From the NCBI GenBank assembly GCA_015061605.1, contig SUWH01000010.1, positions 1 to 64,000 of the forward strand: a DNA stretch of 64,000 bases, written 5' to 3'. This document shows positions 7,574 through 16,184 of the stretch, one piece after another. Under the pieces are notes generated by a model. It was not told the DNA's origin and made no database searches. It worked only from the letters and a program-made list of their open reading frames with translations. How positions within the stretch are numbered: position 1 is the first letter of the stretch; each line of letters starts with the position of its first letter. The stretch comes from Lentisphaerota bacterium (GTDB taxonomy: Bacteria > Verrucomicrobiota > Lentisphaeria > Victivallales > Victivallaceae). Both the position numbers and the translations under genes were made by a program.

Positions 7574-8686
7574 TTAAAAAATTTCCAGAAAGTCCGGCGC
7601 CCGGGTCAGACAGTGTACTTCACCGTCCGGGGCCAGATATATGAGATCTTCCAGCCGGATGCCGCCCCATTCCGGATAGTACACACCCGGTTCTACGGTG
7701 AATATCTCTCCGCCGGTAAGAATATCTTTACTGCGCGGGGACAGTCGTGGAGATTCATGTATTTCCAGACCGACACCGTGACCGAGTCCATGGAAAAAAC
7801 CGAATGGTTCACCATCGGACGTTCCGGTGAAAAAACGGTGTTTTTCCAGAATGCTTTCTGCGGCGAGGTGGATGGAGGCGCAACTGACATTGAGCGCGAT
7901 TTTGCTTTTGGCATATTCTCTGGCTTCCTTTACCGCTTCATAGGCCCGTTTGACGATCTCCGGAGCTTTCCCTTTTACCACGGTGCGGGTCAGATCTCCC
8001 CAGTAACCGCTGACGGAAGAACGGGGGAATATATCCATCACGATCGGAGTGTGGGCGTAAAGCGGACCGCTGCCCTGATTATGTGGCTGGGATGATTGTT
8101 TTGCTCCGGCGCAGATCGTGCCGGTCGGCAGGGCGTTGTGTTTTAATATGGTGCAGTCGATCTCCGCGCGCAGTATTTCACTGGTCAGAGTTTCTCCATT
8201 CCAGATGAGGAGACCGTCCGGAGAAATCGTTGCTTCTTCAAGGACTTTTACTGCCCGGGAGAAACCTGCTTCTCCGGCGCGCTGGCTGTCGATTACCGCC
8301 TGAAGTTCCTGCTTATCTTTGCTTCGTCTGCCGGGACAGAAGTCACTTTCTGAAACATGGAGTTTGATTCCGGAAGCGTTGAGTTTTTCCGCCAGTCCCA
8401 ACGGGAATTCCGGAGGAACTTCAAAGCAGTTCGTGTTGAAAATCTTTGCTGCTCCGGTGATGATTTCCTGACGGGAAGTGCCGAAGTCGCTTTCCGGAAG
8501 TACGGCGACACCCGGTTTGGCACAGCTTCTGGCGCGGGATATTTCCAGCTTGGACATCAGTGCTGTGACACCGGATGGGGTTTCAAAACAGATGAAATCA
8601 TCCGGAGTGGATATGCCGGTAAGGTAACGTATTTCAGGAGACGATTCCCCTGAACCGATAAGTAATCTTGTAAAATTTTTGTTCAT
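7574..8686 (-). CDS. M24 metallopeptidase (Xaa-Pro aminopeptidase-like)
   Basis: A 370-residue protein with an N-terminal creatinase-like domain and a C-terminal pita-bread domain. The five metal ligands expected in M24 enzymes are present: two Asp in VMDIFPRSS and GYWGDLTRTV, His in HGLGHGVGLEIHESPRLS, Glu in FTVEPGVYYPEWGG and Glu in IRLEDLIYL. It would remove N-terminal residues preceding proline in the cytoplasm. No signal peptide is seen. It is transcribed away from plsY; the GH20 gene downstream has its own promoter, so the two are probably separate units. Confidence 0.9.
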   Translation of the reverse strand: MNKNFTRLLIGSGESSPEIRYLTGISTPDDFICFETPSGVTALMSKLEISRARSCAKPGVAVLPESDFGTSRQEIITGAAKIFNTNCFEVPPEFPLGLAEKLNASGIKLHVSESDFCPGRRSKDKQELQAVIDSQRAGEAGFSRAVKVLEEATISPDGLLIWNGETLTSEILRAEIDCTILKHNALPTGTICAGAKQSSQPHNQGSGPLYAHTPIVMDIFPRSSVSGYWGDLTRTVVKGKAPEIVKRAYEAVKEAREYAKSKIALNVSCASIHLAAESILEKHRFFTGTSDGEPFGFFHGLGHGVGLEIHESPRLSPRSKDILTGGEIFTVEPGVYYPEWGGIRLEDLIYLAPDGEVHCLTRAPDFLEIF

Positions 8687-8747
8687 AGTATTGACTTTTT
8701 ACCCTTTTAGAGGCATATTATGTGTTGGTCACTGTTTGTTTACGCAA

Positions 8748-8776
8748 TTGCAGTGCAGTTGATACGGTATTAAAAT
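8748..8776 (+). promoter_or_regulatory. Possible promoter for plsY
   Basis: TTGCAG, 17 bp, TAAAAT, about 45 bp upstream of the plsY start. It is weaker than the TATATT promoters elsewhere in the window. Confidence 0.4.
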
Positions 8777-8820
8777 ACTCCGCAAAAGGCGGGGTTTCAA
8801 GAGCAGAATGGAGAATTTTT

Positions 8821-9474
8821 ATGTCTGATACCATCGAAGCGGTGTTCGTTGTACTTGGAGCGTATATGCTCGGAAGTATTCCATGGGGATATATCATCGG
8901 CCGCATTTACGGCGTTGATGTCCGTACTGTCGGTTCAAAAAATATCGGTGCGACCAATGTTACCCGTACCGTGGGACGCATCCCCGGAAAAATCTGTTTT
9001 GTTCTGGATTTCCTCAAAGGTGGATTGCCGGTGCTTGCCGCCCAGCAGATCGCAGCGGCCGGCGCATGGAAAGGCGGTGCGGAATGGGTGGTCGTCGCGG
9101 TGATGCTTGCGACTATCCTCGGACACATCTTCCCGGTGTTTCTCCAGTTCAAAGGCGGCAAAGGAGTCAGTACCGCCGCCGGAGCGATCATGGCATTGGC
9201 TCCGATACCTCTGGTTGTCGCTTTTACGGTCTGGGTGATCGTTTTTCTGGTTTCCCGTTATGTATCTTTAGCGAGTATTTCTGCAGCAGCCGTGCTGCCG
9301 GTGGTGGCGTGGGCGTTTGCAGTTGCCGGTATCGGTTCTCCGGTGGCGCATTCCAAATTGACCTTGATTTTTCTTACTGTCATTGCGGTGTTGGCGATCG
9401 TCCGTCATCACAGTAATATCCGCCGGCTGCTCAATGGTACAGAAAGCCGTTTCGGCAAGGATAAAAAAGCATGA
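8821..9474 (+). CDS. plsY: Glycerol-3-phosphate acyltransferase PlsY
   Basis: A 217-residue polytopic membrane protein. The three PlsY signature loops are visible: GSIPWGYIIGR near the start, VGSKNIGATNVTRTVG (phosphate/acyl binding), and LGHIFPVFLQFKGGKGVST, with R-H-x-x-NIRRLLNGTE at the end. It transfers an acyl group from acyl-phosphate to glycerol-3-phosphate, the first step of phospholipid synthesis. The ATG at 8821 is chosen because GGAG stands 8 nt upstream and the family begins just before the first helix; upstream in-frame codons look non-coding. Confidence 0.95.
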   Translation: MSDTIEAVFVVLGAYMLGSIPWGYIIGRIYGVDVRTVGSKNIGATNVTRTVGRIPGKICFVLDFLKGGLPVLAAQQIAAAGAWKGGAEWVVVAVMLATILGHIFPVFLQFKGGKGVSTAAGAIMALAPIPLVVAFTVWVIVFLVSRYVSLASISAAAVLPVVAWAFAVAGIGSPVAHSKLTLIFLTVIAVLAIVRHHSNIRRLLNGTESRFGKDKKA

Positions 9475-9529
9475 TCGGAAGCGGTGGTTGTTTTTTTGTC
9501 AAATTTTTCAAGATAAAGTACGCCCGGGT

Positions 9530-9551
9530 CTTGAAATTTTGATATTTCAAG
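9530..9551. promoter_or_regulatory. Palindrome in the TIGR04073 gene promoter
   Basis: CTTGAAAT (9530-9537) pairs with ATTTCAAG (9544-9551). It covers the -35 box and spacer. It contains TTGATATTTCAA (9539-9550), also found exactly in the ferredoxin promoter at 35725-35736, so it may be a shared operator. Confidence 0.45.
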
Positions 9552-9559
9552 ATTATATT
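9531..9559 (+). promoter_or_regulatory. Promoter of the TIGR04073-family gene
   Basis: TTGAAA (9531-9536), 17 bp, TATATT (9554-9559), 55 bp upstream of the start codon. Confidence 0.75.
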
Positions 9560-9614
9560 TCAGATAATGTGCGAAAATTATTTACTTAAATCATAAAAAA
9601 TACGGAGTATGACA

Positions 9615-10055
9615 ATGAAGTTCGGAAAAATGTGGTTGATCGCTTTGATCGCAGTATTCAGTGTGGTGTGTGCCGGAAATGTTTCCGCTGCCGAAACTAA
9701 TGAGCCGCAGTGGCTCATGCGTCCGGTCGACAAGCTCGCACGCGGTATAGCGAACGTGGCATTCAGCGTTTTTGAATTGCCGATGCAGTGGGCAAATGTC
9801 AACCGTGAAGAGGGCGGTATTGCCGGAATCACCAAAGGTACTTTTAAAGGTATCATTTACGTTGTCGCCCGCGTCGGTGTCGGTGTGATCGATGTGGTGA
9901 CTTTCCCGTTCCCGCTTCCCGATTGCCCGAATTATCCGGAAGACGCAGGCTGGGGCTACGGTCCTATCATGAAACCCGCCTGGGTCATCGATGTCGGTCA
10001 TGATTGGAATAACTTTGTCTACTCTGACGAGTCTATTGTCAATCCCACGCTGTGA
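9615..10055 (+). CDS. Exosortase-system-associated protein, TIGR04073 family
   Basis: A 146-residue exported protein. A signal peptide ends near VSAAE. The mature part has the family pattern: a short amphipathic KLARGIANVAFSVFELP, a conserved AGITKGTFKGIIYVVARVGV, DVVTFPFPLPD, then YGPIMKPAW near the end. The family was defined by co-occurrence with exosortase/PEP-CTERM sorting systems; its biochemical role is unknown to me. I prefer the ATG at 9615 because ACGGAG is 7-8 nt upstream, whereas an ATG at 9609 would be too close. It is a single-gene unit with its own promoter and terminator. No exosortase gene lies in this window. Confidence 0.75.
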   Translation: MKFGKMWLIALIAVFSVVCAGNVSAAETNEPQWLMRPVDKLARGIANVAFSVFELPMQWANVNREEGGIAGITKGTFKGIIYVVARVGVGVIDVVTFPFPLPDCPNYPEDAGWGYGPIMKPAWVIDVGHDWNNFVYSDESIVNPTL

Positions 10056-10079
10056 GAGATATCTTTCAGTATGTACAGC

Positions 10080-10117
10080 AATGCCGGAGCGCGTCAGGCG
10101 GTTCCGGCATTCTTTTT
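10080..10117 (+). terminator. Rho-independent terminator
   Basis: AATGCCGGA (10080-10088) pairs with TCCGGCATT (10103-10111), followed by CTTTTT. Confidence 0.85.
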
Positions 10118-10164
10118 AAGCATAGTCTGCTGATAGTGTAAAATATTATTTGTTTGGTGAAAAA

Positions 10165-11265
10165 GTGAGTTTCTCATGTGGTTTTGTCGGTTTGCCCAAT
10201 GTTGGCAAGTCCACTTTGTTCAATGCGTTGAGTCATGGCGGCGCGGAAGCTGCCAATTTTCCTTTTTGTACGATTGAACCCAATGCCGGTATCGCGAAGG
10301 TTCCCGATCCGCGTCTGGCGGTTCTGGCTGATCTGGAAAAATCCGGCCGTATCGTTCCGTCAACTCTGAAATTTATCGACATCGCCGGTCTGGTGCGCGG
10401 TGCCAGTCAGGGCGAGGGGTTGGGCAACCAGTTTCTCGGTCATGTCCGCAATGTGGATGCAGTGGCGCACGTTGTCCGTCTTTTCAACGATTCCGATGTG
10501 GTGCATGTTTCCGGTAAGGTCGATCCGGTCGATGATTTGGAAACGATCGGCACCGAATTGATGCTCGCCGACCTTGAAATGTTGGAGAAACGCCGGGATA
10601 AAGCGCATAAGCTGGCGCGTTCCAACGATGCGGATGCCAAACTGGAATATGAGTTGGTCAAGTCAATGATCTCCGATCTGGAAAACGGTTCGGTTCCGCG
10701 TTTTGACCGCGAAGATAAAAAAATCCGTTCTCTGGTCGAGACTTTCGGACTGCTGACGGTGAAGCCTGCTTTCATCTGTGCCAATGTCGGTGAAGATCAG
10801 GTCGCAGACTACACCAATTGCGATGCCGGTAAACGGCTCAAAGATTATGCCGAAGCGCATAATATGGAAGTTGTGCCGGTTTGTGCAAAACTGGAAGATG
10901 AGCTCGGTTCGCTTTCTGAAGAGGAGGCGGCGGTATTTATGGAAGAACTCGGAATCACCGAATCCGGTCTTGACCGGGTCGTTCAGACCGGCTACCGTTT
11001 GCTGGATTATATTACATTTTTTACTGCCGGTCCCATGGAATCCCGCGCCTGGACCGTCACCCGCGGGGCGCTGGCTCCGGAGGCCGCCGGAAAGATCCAC
11101 ACTGACATGTGCCGCGGTTTCATCCGCATGGAAACGGTTTCTTATGATGATCTGGTCGAATGCGGTTCATGGGCAAAGGCACAGTTGGCAGGTAAACTGC
11201 GGATCGAAGGTAAAGATTATGTGGTTCAGGACGGTGATGTGATTCACGTCCGCTTCTCTGTATAA
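10165..11265 (+). CDS. ychF: Redox-regulated ATPase YchF (Obg-family)
   Basis: A 366-residue P-loop protein: G1 GLPNVGKSTLFNAL, G3 DIAGLVRGASQGEGLGNQFL, and the Obg-family VDAVAHVVRLF, followed by a coiled arm and a C-terminal TGS domain ending VQDGDVIHVRFSV. YchF binds the ribosome and prefers ATP. The GTG at 10165 gives the usual start only a few residues before the G1 loop, and its length matches the family (about 363); the TTG at 10150 would add an atypical extension. It leads a four-gene run with dksA/traR-like, lspA and nnr. Confidence 0.93.
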   Translation: MSFSCGFVGLPNVGKSTLFNALSHGGAEAANFPFCTIEPNAGIAKVPDPRLAVLADLEKSGRIVPSTLKFIDIAGLVRGASQGEGLGNQFLGHVRNVDAVAHVVRLFNDSDVVHVSGKVDPVDDLETIGTELMLADLEMLEKRRDKAHKLARSNDADAKLEYELVKSMISDLENGSVPRFDREDKKIRSLVETFGLLTVKPAFICANVGEDQVADYTNCDAGKRLKDYAEAHNMEVVPVCAKLEDELGSLSEEEAAVFMEELGITESGLDRVVQTGYRLLDYITFFTAGPMESRAWTVTRGALAPEAAGKIHTDMCRGFIRMETVSYDDLVECGSWAKAQLAGKLRIEGKDYVVQDGDVIHVRFSV

Positions 11266-11288
11266 CAATCAAATCCCGGAGACAGGTG

Positions 11289-11663
11289 ATGAATTTTAAA
11301 GGCAAAGATCTGGAATATTACAACGCGCTGATGAAAGTGCGTAATGAAGTAACTGAACGGATGAGGCATTGTGCTGATTCCGCATTGAGTTCTGAAAATT
11401 TTGAAAAACGCGGTGTCACCACTCACATGGCCGACAGCTCTTTTGATAATTCCCGTAATGAAATGGCGCTCCGGATGCTCAGTGAAGACGGTGATATCGT
11501 GGAACTCATCGACGATGCCGTTGAACGGCTCGCCAACGGTGAATACGGAAAATGTATGGAGTGCGGTGAAATGATCGCTGAAGCCCGTTTGCAGGTACGT
11601 CCTTATGCGCTTTTCTGCATCAAATGCAAAAGCCGTCAGGAAGAAATGATGAAGCAGCGCTGA
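11289..11663 (+). CDS. DksA/TraR-type C4 zinc-finger protein
   Basis: A 124-residue protein. A charged coiled-coil N-terminus precedes the zinc finger CMECGE...CIKCK (C-x2-C-x17-C-x2-C), then a short basic helix. An acidic patch (LSEDGDIVELIDDAVERL) lies before the finger. DksA-type proteins enter the RNA polymerase secondary channel and tune initiation, usually with ppGpp. It is shorter than E. coli DksA (151) and resembles the intermediate-length forms found next to lspA in many bacteria. Its stop codon overlaps the lspA start (TGATG), so the two are translationally coupled. Confidence 0.88.
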   Translation: MNFKGKDLEYYNALMKVRNEVTERMRHCADSALSSENFEKRGVTTHMADSSFDNSRNEMALRMLSEDGDIVELIDDAVERLANGEYGKCMECGEMIAEARLQVRPYALFCIKCKSRQEEMMKQR

Positions 11664-12178
11664 TGACAGAAAAAATGAAAAAAAATTCTCCGGAAGAAAA
11701 AAAGATCCTGGCGGCAGCAGGGATCGTTGGCATTCTTATGCTGGCATTGGATCTTGCCACCAAATTGTGGGTGGTAAAAGGTTTCCGGCTTCATGAATCG
11801 GTTGATTTGATCCCGGGAGTGCTGGCATTTACCAGTGTTCGCAACTATGGTGCGGCGTGGAGTATTTTGAGCGGTTACGGCTGGCTGTTATTGAGTTTCG
11901 CTCTGGTGACGGCGGTTTTGCTGTGTATATTTTTCCGCAAAATAACCGAGGGCTGGAGTGAACGTTATTTCGCATTGGCATTGCTTTTATCCGGTATCAT
12001 CGGCAATTCGTCGGATCGTTTTTTCCGTGGTGCGGTGGTGGATTTCATTCATGTTCACTGGCATGATGTGTGGCACTACCCGGTGTTCAATGTTGCTGAT
12101 ATTGCCATTTGCTGTGGAGTGGGCATTTTTATATTGTCCAATTTATTGAGAAAAAATCCCGGAGAAGATGAAAAATGA
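11663..12178 (+). CDS. lspA: Lipoprotein signal peptidase (signal peptidase II)
   Basis: A 171-residue inner-membrane aspartic protease with four transmembrane helices. Conserved blocks: DLATKLWVV, SVRNYGAAWSIL, and the catalytic region GNSSDRFFRGAVVDFIHVHW with PVFNVADIAI; the two active-site Asp are in VVDF and NVAD. It cleaves prolipoprotein signal peptides after lipidation at Cys. Candidate substrates in this window are the lipobox proteins at 18597, 37018 and 62127. Start and stop overlap both neighbours (TGATG, ATGA). Confidence 0.95.
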   Translation: MTEKMKKNSPEEKKILAAAGIVGILMLALDLATKLWVVKGFRLHESVDLIPGVLAFTSVRNYGAAWSILSGYGWLLLSFALVTAVLLCIFFRKITEGWSERYFALALLLSGIIGNSSDRFFRGAVVDFIHVHWHDVWHYPVFNVADIAICCGVGIFILSNLLRKNPGEDEK

Positions 12179-13653
12179 GCCGGATGATGCCGGTCGATTC
12201 TGTCCGCAAAGCTGAAGCCGGTGCGGTAGCTGCCGGAACGGCTGAATTTGATTTGATGCTTTCTGCCGGGAGGCAGGCGGCAGATATTATTCAGCACCAC
12301 TATCCTCACGCGATACGTTTCCTGTTTTTCTGCGGCGGCGGCAATAATGGCGGCGATGCACTGATTGCCGCAGACATTCTGTACCGGCGTTATCACCGGG
12401 AAGTGATGGTTTATTCCGTAAAAGAGCTGAATAAATTTACCGGATGTGCTGCCTTGGCAGCGAAACAGTTACCTGCTGAAATTTGTGTTATCGATTCTGC
12501 AACGCTGCGCAAGGAGGATATTCTCCCCGGAGATGTGATAATTGACGGATTGCTGGGTATCGGTTTCAAAGGCGGAGCGTTGCGTCCGGAAGTCCGGGCG
12601 ATGGTCACGATCGCCAATGCGGTACGCAATCCGGTAATTTCGCTCGATCTGCCCAGCGGCATGAATGGTGACAATGGTGAAGTATCTTCCGATGGAGCTG
12701 TAAATGCCGATTTGACCATAACGTTCGGAGCGGTAAAGCCGGGGCTTTTTTCCATGAACGGCAGTGCATTGCGCGGAAGATTGCGTCTGGCTGACATCGG
12801 ATTGCCCGCCATTGATGATACCGGCGATGAAGTGTTTACCAATCTCGATGCCGTTGAAACGTTGACTCATCCTGCGGCGGATTGCCATAAAAATTCCCGG
12901 GGCAGGGTGCTGGTCTGGGGCGGCAGTGAAGAATATCCCGGTGCTCCGGTATTGAGTGCCAAAGGGGCGTTGTATGCTTCTGCCGGGATCGTCCGGCTGG
13001 TTTCCTGCGGTGAATGCCGCAATCTGGCTCCGGCAGCCGTTATTGTGAAAAAGATCCCCAACGGTTCGGATGTGAGAAGTGAAGTCTTACCGTTTTTTCC
13101 GCTCAGTGATGTACTGGTCGCCGGTTGCGGCTGGGGAAATGAAACGCAGCGAGAAGCATTGAATACGGTGTGGGAGTTTCCGGGGAAGGTCATTCTGGAT
13201 GCCGATGCGTTGAATATGTTCAGTCGTTTTCCGGAGTCGTGGAGCAAACACAAAGATGTGCTTATAACTCCGCATCCCGGCGAAGCGGCACGTTTGGCAG
13301 CGGCTTTCGGAATAAAAAATATTGACCGCAGGCAGCTCGCCGGAGAATTGGCGGCAACTCTCGGCTGTATCGTTTTACTCAAAGGACGTGATTCGGTGCT
13401 GGCGGCTCCGGATGGCAGAAATACGCTTATTTCTTCAGGAAATCACGCGCTTGCCACCGCCGGAAGCGGAGATGTACTGACGGGAATAATCGCCGCGCAG
13501 GCGGCAAAAATGCCGTTGTTTGAAGCAGCGGCACTTGGAGCATATATCCACGGTGTCGCCGGTGAAACTGCCGGAAGATATATTATCGCGGATGAATTGC
13601 CGTTACTTGCGGCGCGTGTTATAAGTATTCTGCGGGATAATTCATTTTTGTGA
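12175..13653 (+). CDS. nnr: Bifunctional NAD(P)H-hydrate epimerase/dehydratase
   Basis: A 492-residue fusion. The N-terminal YjeF_N domain carries FFCGGGNNGGDALIAA and SLDLPSGMNGDNGEV and epimerises damaged NAD(P)HX. The C-terminal ribokinase-like domain carries VWGGSEEYPGAPVLSAKGAL, TPHPGEAARL, and the nucleotide site ALATAGSGDVLTGIIAA, and performs the ADP-dependent dehydration. Together they repair hydrated NADH/NADPH. The ATG overlaps the lspA stop (ATGA), so it belongs to the ychF-dksA-lspA run. Confidence 0.95.
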   Translation: MSRMMPVDSVRKAEAGAVAAGTAEFDLMLSAGRQAADIIQHHYPHAIRFLFFCGGGNNGGDALIAADILYRRYHREVMVYSVKELNKFTGCAALAAKQLPAEICVIDSATLRKEDILPGDVIIDGLLGIGFKGGALRPEVRAMVTIANAVRNPVISLDLPSGMNGDNGEVSSDGAVNADLTITFGAVKPGLFSMNGSALRGRLRLADIGLPAIDDTGDEVFTNLDAVETLTHPAADCHKNSRGRVLVWGGSEEYPGAPVLSAKGALYASAGIVRLVSCGECRNLAPAAVIVKKIPNGSDVRSEVLPFFPLSDVLVAGCGWGNETQREALNTVWEFPGKVILDADALNMFSRFPESWSKHKDVLITPHPGEAARLAAAFGIKNIDRRQLAGELAATLGCIVLLKGRDSVLAAPDGRNTLISSGNHALATAGSGDVLTGIIAAQAAKMPLFEAAALGAYIHGVAGETAGRYIIADELPLLAARVISILRDNSFL

Positions 13654-13747
13654 CTTGCCACGCGCTGAAGCGGTTAAACTGCTCAATGATACGGCGTATT
13701 CCATTGGGCTGGAAGTTGAAAGATTGTTGAAAAAAGAAATTTTGTAG
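13624..13747 (+). pseudogene. Short open stretch, possibly the tail of a deleted gene
   Basis: Directly after nnr, in another frame, the DNA reads LPRAEAVKLLNDTAYSIGLE and then a charged end stopping at TAG 13745-13747. The amphipathic, protein-like composition suggests a real C-terminus whose upstream part was lost. I do not recognise the family. It has no start codon with a ribosome site. Confidence 0.3.
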
Positions 13748-13748
13748 T

Positions 13749-14888
13749 ATGCATAGTGTAATCAATTCAGATCCCGGGAAAGAGTTTGATGAAATAAACC
13801 GTTTCTGGCAGGGGTGTCCCACGATCGCCCGGAGCCGTGGCGGCAGACTTTATGCCGGATGGTACACCGGCGGCACCCGGGAACCTTCGCTGAAAAATTA
13901 CAATCTTCTGGTCAGAAGCGATGACAACGGCAGAAGCTGGAGCCGTCCGGTACTGGTGATCCCGAGTTTGGAAAATGAAGCAATTTGCTGTATCGATATC
14001 CAGTTGTTTGTCGACCCGGAATACCGGATGTGGATATTCTGGACCCAACGTGATCTGCATTATGCCTTTGCGGATGAAAAGCATCTTTCGACTTATGCTG
14101 TGGTGTGCGATGATCCGGATGCGGATGTGTTGACTTTGAGTGAACCGCGTTATATCGCGCCGGGGTTTCTGCGTTGTCAGCCGACGGTGCTGAATGACGG
14201 CAGATGGCTGTTGTGTGCCTATGATTTTCAGGAAGGTAATTACCACTATTCTGAATCGTGCGATAAAGGCGTTACCTGGACACGCAAAGATGGCGCTTTG
14301 CGCTGTTGTCCGCGCAACTTTGATGAACCGATGATCCTTGAACGGCGCGACGGAACTCTGTGGTTTCTGGCGCGGACGGCGGTTGGAGTTGGTTTCCTTG
14401 CTGAAGCGTTTTCCTTTGACGGCGGGGCAACGTGGGAAAATTCCCGTTTGACCGACATTGCCGATCCGTCGGCGCGCTTCTTTTTGCGCCGGTTGAGATC
14501 CGGGAGGGTGCTGCTGGTCAAAAATGACAGCCGCGGTCAATCAAAAAATGTTAAAGAACGGTACAATATGACCGCGTTTCTTTCGGAAGATGACGGCAGG
14601 TCATGGTGTGCTTCACTGCTTATCGACCCGGGTGATTCTTCCTATCCGGATGCTGTTGAAGATGAAAACGGCAACATCTATCTCGTCCATGACCGGGGAC
14701 GGTACGCTGCAAGAGAGATCGTTATTTCCCGCTTTACGGAAGAAGATATACTCAACGGCAGATTGACCGATCACTCATCGTTTGTCAATCAAATCATCAG
14801 CAAAGCTCCGGCAGTTCCGGTTGATCCGGCTCTTTATGCTGCGCAGAAAGCCGAAGACGATGCCATGATCGCCCGCTATTTCAGTTGA
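13749..14888 (+). CDS. Sialidase / neuraminidase-like six-bladed beta-propeller
   Basis: A 379-residue protein with at least four Asp-box repeats (S-x-D-x-G-x-x-W): SDDNGRSW, SCDKGVTW, SFDGGATW and SEDDGRSW. The N-terminal CPTIARSRGGRLYAGWYTGG corresponds to the first propeller strand bearing the catalytic arginine in related GH33-like families. No signal peptide is seen, so it may act on imported oligosaccharides. Some members of this superfamily are not sialidases, so the substrate is inferred, helped by a sialate O-acetylesterase at 29.7 kb. The 3' end overlaps the converging neighbour by 8 bp. Confidence 0.78.
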   Translation: MHSVINSDPGKEFDEINRFWQGCPTIARSRGGRLYAGWYTGGTREPSLKNYNLLVRSDDNGRSWSRPVLVIPSLENEAICCIDIQLFVDPEYRMWIFWTQRDLHYAFADEKHLSTYAVVCDDPDADVLTLSEPRYIAPGFLRCQPTVLNDGRWLLCAYDFQEGNYHYSESCDKGVTWTRKDGALRCCPRNFDEPMILERRDGTLWFLARTAVGVGFLAEAFSFDGGATWENSRLTDIADPSARFFLRRLRSGRVLLVKNDSRGQSKNVKERYNMTAFLSEDDGRSWCASLLIDPGDSSYPDAVEDENGNIYLVHDRGRYAAREIVISRFTEEDILNGRLTDHSSFVNQIISKAPAVPVDPALYAAQKAEDDAMIARYFS

Positions 14889-15525
14889 GAGATTCTCTGA
14901 TCGCTTCTGCACGCTGGAGCAGAACATTGCGTTCCCGGTTGGAATATACAAAAATTACACCGCACTCTTTTTTCAACATTTCAACGGCATCCTGCGGTTT
15001 CCCCAGCTGCATATAAAAGTCGGCACAGCGCAAGGCGATGCGCAGATTGAGATGATGGTATCTCAAGCGCCGGTGCTGCTGATAATAGAGAATATCGGCG
15101 ATCGCGGTTTCCGGAGAGAGGAATGTTTCAAAATGAAGATCGGCAAGCATCAGTGCCACATCCGGAGAATAAGGATGTTCTGCGCGTAATTCAATCAATT
15201 CTTTTTCGGCGAGCTGGTACTTCTTTGCGGCAATCAACCCCTTTTGCCGGGTGGTTATCACCGGAGGTATTTTCAAATAGTGGCGCGGATAAAATAGAAA
15301 GTCGGTTAAACTTCTTGCCATACCGCCGCTGTAAAGCAGAGAACCGGTGATGCCGAATAAATACAATGCAAAAACCAGCAGAAAGCCGTCGCCGACAACT
15401 CCGATTTGAGACTTGGCATGAAAATTATCGAAAATATCACAGATGACCCAGATCAGCGGTGCGGCTGACAGGAGCAGAGTGCAGAATTTGAGGATCTTTA
15501 TTTGAGTATCTGAAAGATATTTCAT
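14881..15525 (-). CDS. Membrane-anchored TPR-like protein of unknown function
   Basis: A 214-residue protein. Two hydrophobic helices near the N-terminus (about residues 12-30 and 45-68) anchor it. The remaining cytoplasmic or periplasmic part has helical pairs of TPR character, e.g. LIAAKKYQLAEKELIELRAE and DFYMQLGKPQDAVEMLKKE. I do not recognise a named family. Its ATG overlaps the rsmG stop (ATGA), so it is co-transcribed and translationally coupled with rsmG. Confidence 0.7.
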   Translation of the reverse strand: MKYLSDTQIKILKFCTLLLSAAPLIWVICDIFDNFHAKSQIGVVGDGFLLVFALYLFGITGSLLYSGGMARSLTDFLFYPRHYLKIPPVITTRQKGLIAAKKYQLAEKELIELRAEHPYSPDVALMLADLHFETFLSPETAIADILYYQQHRRLRYHHLNLRIALRCADFYMQLGKPQDAVEMLKKECGVIFVYSNRERNVLLQRAEAIRESLN

Positions 15526-16175
15526 TTACGGACACCTTTTACGAATAATCTCGTTCCGGCATCGCCGGGAAGGGATATTTCAGGGGAAACTTCCCAGCAA
15601 ATATTATTCATTTTCTGCAGTTCCGGAAGTTCTTCCGCCGCCTGTCCGGGCGTTTTGTAGAATATCCACGTTCCGTTTTTTACCGGAAATTTGTCGGTTT
15701 CCCGGAAAAGTTTGGGGGAGGGGGCGACCGCCCGGGCGGTAACGAGGTCGAATTTTTTCTGAAATTCCGCTTTGCGGTTGAGTTCAACGGCGCGTCCCTG
15801 AATGGCGGTAAGGTTGGTCAATCCCAGTTTTTCCGCTGCCTGTCTGACGAAGTTCACCTTTTTGCCGATGGAGTCGATGGCAGTTATCTGCCAGTGCGGG
15901 AATGCCAACGCCAGAATAAGCGAGGGAAATCCGGCACCGCAGCCGATATCAGCGATTTTCAATTCCCGGTCGGCAAGTTCCGGAAAAACGATGGGCAGCA
16001 GCAGTGAATCGGCGGCGTGTTTGAGTTCAAAATCGGTTTTTCCCGTGATGCGGGTCAGATTCACTTTCTTATTGACCTCTTCAAGAAAACAGCGCAGTTC
16101 TCCGCACTTTTTCACGAACACTTCCGGTTCGGCAACTTTCGCCTTTTGAGCGAATCCGGCAAAATCAAACAACAT
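15522..16175 (-). CDS. rsmG: 16S rRNA (guanine527-N7)-methyltransferase RsmG
   Basis: A 217-residue Rossmann-fold methyltransferase: SAM-binding IADIGCGAGFPSLILALAFP, an acidic DSIGKK after strand 2, and the family hallmark VTARAVAPSPKLF. It methylates N7 of G527 in 16S rRNA. AGGAAAA precedes the ATG. It is often found beside parAB and mnmG at origins, but neither is present here. Confidence 0.93.
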   Translation of the reverse strand: MLFDFAGFAQKAKVAEPEVFVKKCGELRCFLEEVNKKVNLTRITGKTDFELKHAADSLLLPIVFPELADRELKIADIGCGAGFPSLILALAFPHWQITAIDSIGKKVNFVRQAAEKLGLTNLTAIQGRAVELNRKAEFQKKFDLVTARAVAPSPKLFRETDKFPVKNGTWIFYKTPGQAAEELPELQKMNNICWEVSPEISLPGDAGTRLFVKGVRK

Positions 16176-16184
16176 ATTTTTCCT

